A DNA stretch of 41,463 nt from Pirellulales bacterium. GTDB taxonomy: Bacteria > Planctomycetota > Planctomycetia > Pirellulales > S012-138. Positions 40,549 to 41,463 of the stretch are shown here, one piece after another. The notes under the pieces were generated by a model that saw only the letters and a list, made by a program, of their open reading frames with translations, did no database searches and was not told the origin of the DNA. How positions within the stretch are numbered: position 1 is the stretch's first letter; each line of letters opens with the position of its first letter. Position numbers and translations under genes: made by a program. The stretch spans positions 1-41,463 of the forward strand of contig JALCBR010000036.1 of assembly GCA_028066245.1 (NCBI GenBank), written 5' to 3'.

Positions 40549-41019
40549 CTACTCGTCTTCCGCCTTCATCCACTTACGCAAGGTCGGCTCGTAATCCACG
40601 ATCTCGTCCGCGTTGAAATACAACTCAATCTCACGTTTCGCAGCGTCAGGCCCATCAGACGCATGCACAAGGTTCATCTGCCGGCTGCTAGAGAAATCAC
40701 CGCGAATGGTGCCGGCGGCAGCCTTCAACCCGCTGGTCGCTCCCAGCATGTCGCGAACCACTTGAATGGCTTGCAAGCCTTCCAAAACAGCAGCCACGAT
40801 AGGCGCCGACGTGATATAGGCTTCCAACGTCGGGTAGAAAGGTTTGTCAACGTGTTCTTCATAGTGCTGCTTGGATAACTCGGGCGTCACTCGCATCATT
40901 TTCATGGCGACAACGCTCAAACCCTTGTCTTCAAAGCGGCTGAGAATCCGTCCAACAAGTCGCCGTTGAACGCAATCCGGCTTGAAGAGGATCAGAGAAC
41001 GCTCAAAATTTCCACCCAT
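40549..41019 (-). CDS. ndk: nucleoside diphosphate kinase
   Basis: Balances nucleoside triphosphate pools by phosphate transfer through a phosphohistidine. The 156-residue protein has the N-terminal LILFKPDCVQRRLVG (9-23), the catalytic H119 in the NLVHASDG loop (116-123), and the EIxLYF ending. The C-terminal tail is a little longer than in E. coli. ATG 41019 was chosen because GGAG lies 6 nt upstream and it gives the family length; 12 more codons are open upstream. It precedes the LarA-like gene in the same direction. Repeat copy B begins 180 nt upstream. Confidence 0.97.
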   Translation of the reverse strand: MGGNFERSLILFKPDCVQRRLVGRILSRFEDKGLSVVAMKMMRVTPELSKQHYEEHVDKPFYPTLEAYITSAPIVAAVLEGLQAIQVVRDMLGATSGLKAAAGTIRGDFSSSRQMNLVHASDGPDAAKREIELYFNADEIVDYEPTLRKWMKAEDE

Positions 41020-41198
41020 TTCAATCTCCGACTTAAGACGAATGAAGGCCGACATTGGCCATCAATTGCGGTAACTCAGCACACGAGAGACGCGAAAGCA
41101 ATCCTCATCGCGAAATGCCCGCCGGATTCTAATGAAAACATCCACAGGCCGAAAGCGGGTGAGATGAACGAGAAGACTCACGAAACGAGCAAACGCCG

Positions 41199-41463
41199 GA
41201 ACGAGAACGCTTTTCTTGTTGACGTCCGTCGCCAGCATTGACGAATTCGGTGTTGCTCAGGCGTTGGTCGGCAGTCGACTACGAGCAGAACTGAAATCAA
41301 CAAAGCGATCCAGAACCATCTCCTTAATGGGTGCTTTGTTTGTCGGCAGTTCCCATCGCTTCGCGGGCCGCGTGATGGAATTGCCGCGACGTTCCGCGCG
41401 TCCTGCCTTCAGGCGTACGGGCGAAATTGACATTGGTCAAATTTTTCCATCCTCCAGGGGGGT
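41199..41463 (+). repeat. dispersed repeat, copy B, cut by window end
   Basis: This block matches the reverse complement of 11677-11937. The 32-bp arm is at 41413-41444, with the same CCATCCTCC and G-run after it (to the last base of the window), so the core probably continues beyond. Compared with copy A, the arm is nearly unchanged (one mismatch), while the outer 200 bp differ by many substitutions and small indels. It lies 180 nt upstream of ndk. Confidence 0.75.

Overview
The window looks like chromosomal DNA of a planctomycete, most likely from the Pirellulales group. This is inferred from protein content, not from a marker gene: secreted Asp-box (BNR) and S9 peptidase proteins, a PEP-CTERM-like surface protein, a secretin-like protein with a doubled PESW domain, an LpxA gene coupled to a Gfo/Idh/MocA oxidoreductase, a LarA-like protein, and many small secreted or lipoprotein genes separated by long non-coding gaps. 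There are no rRNA genes, no tRNA I could support, no CRISPR array and no complete insertion sequence.

Layout. 1-2.4 kb: a small Cys-rich secreted protein, a small lipoprotein and an exported TPR-like protein. 2.6-7.3 kb: cardiolipin synthase, divergent from a GAF-AAA+-Fis sigma-54 activator. The activator is followed by a palindrome-rich spacer, a well-spaced -24/-12 promoter, a small TPR-like gene, a terminator and a BON protein. 7.6-13.2 kb: nadE, a YheT-type hydrolase, lspA, a dispersed repeat with long inverted arms, and glyA. 13.2-14.4 kb is almost empty. 14.4-21.3 kb: three exported proteins (BNR repeat protein, S9 prolyl oligopeptidase, PEP-CTERM-like protein with a hairpin over its ribosome binding site). 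21.3-23.9 kb: orphan sensor kinase and a crotonase-fold protein in one operon. 24.7-31.4 kb: rho, a class IV aminotransferase, gnd, a HAD phosphatase and phosphofructokinase. 32.5-33.9 kb: the secretin-like protein. 33.9-37.6 kb: an outer-membrane operon skp-lpxC-lpxA-Gfo/Idh. 37.9-41.0 kb: a zinc-ribbon membrane protein, a LarA-like protein and ndk. The window ends inside a second copy of the dispersed repeat.

How the genes work together. Most are housekeeping genes (NAD, one-carbon, glycolysis and pentose phosphate, transcription termination, nucleotides). The envelope group is the clearest functional unit: Skp chaperones outer-membrane proteins, LpxA and LpxC perform the first two steps of lipid A synthesis, and the coupled oxidoreductase may modify the lipid A sugar donor as GnnA does elsewhere. 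LspA and cardiolipin synthase also serve the envelope. The best candidates for something undescribed are the sigma-54 activator/promoter/TPR module at 4.3-7.0 kb, the hairpin switch at 20.43-20.48 kb, the repeat family at 11.5-11.9 and 41.2-41.5 kb, and the possible GnnA-like gene next to lpxA. All coordinates of starts are my choice from Shine-Dalgarno sites and family alignment by eye.
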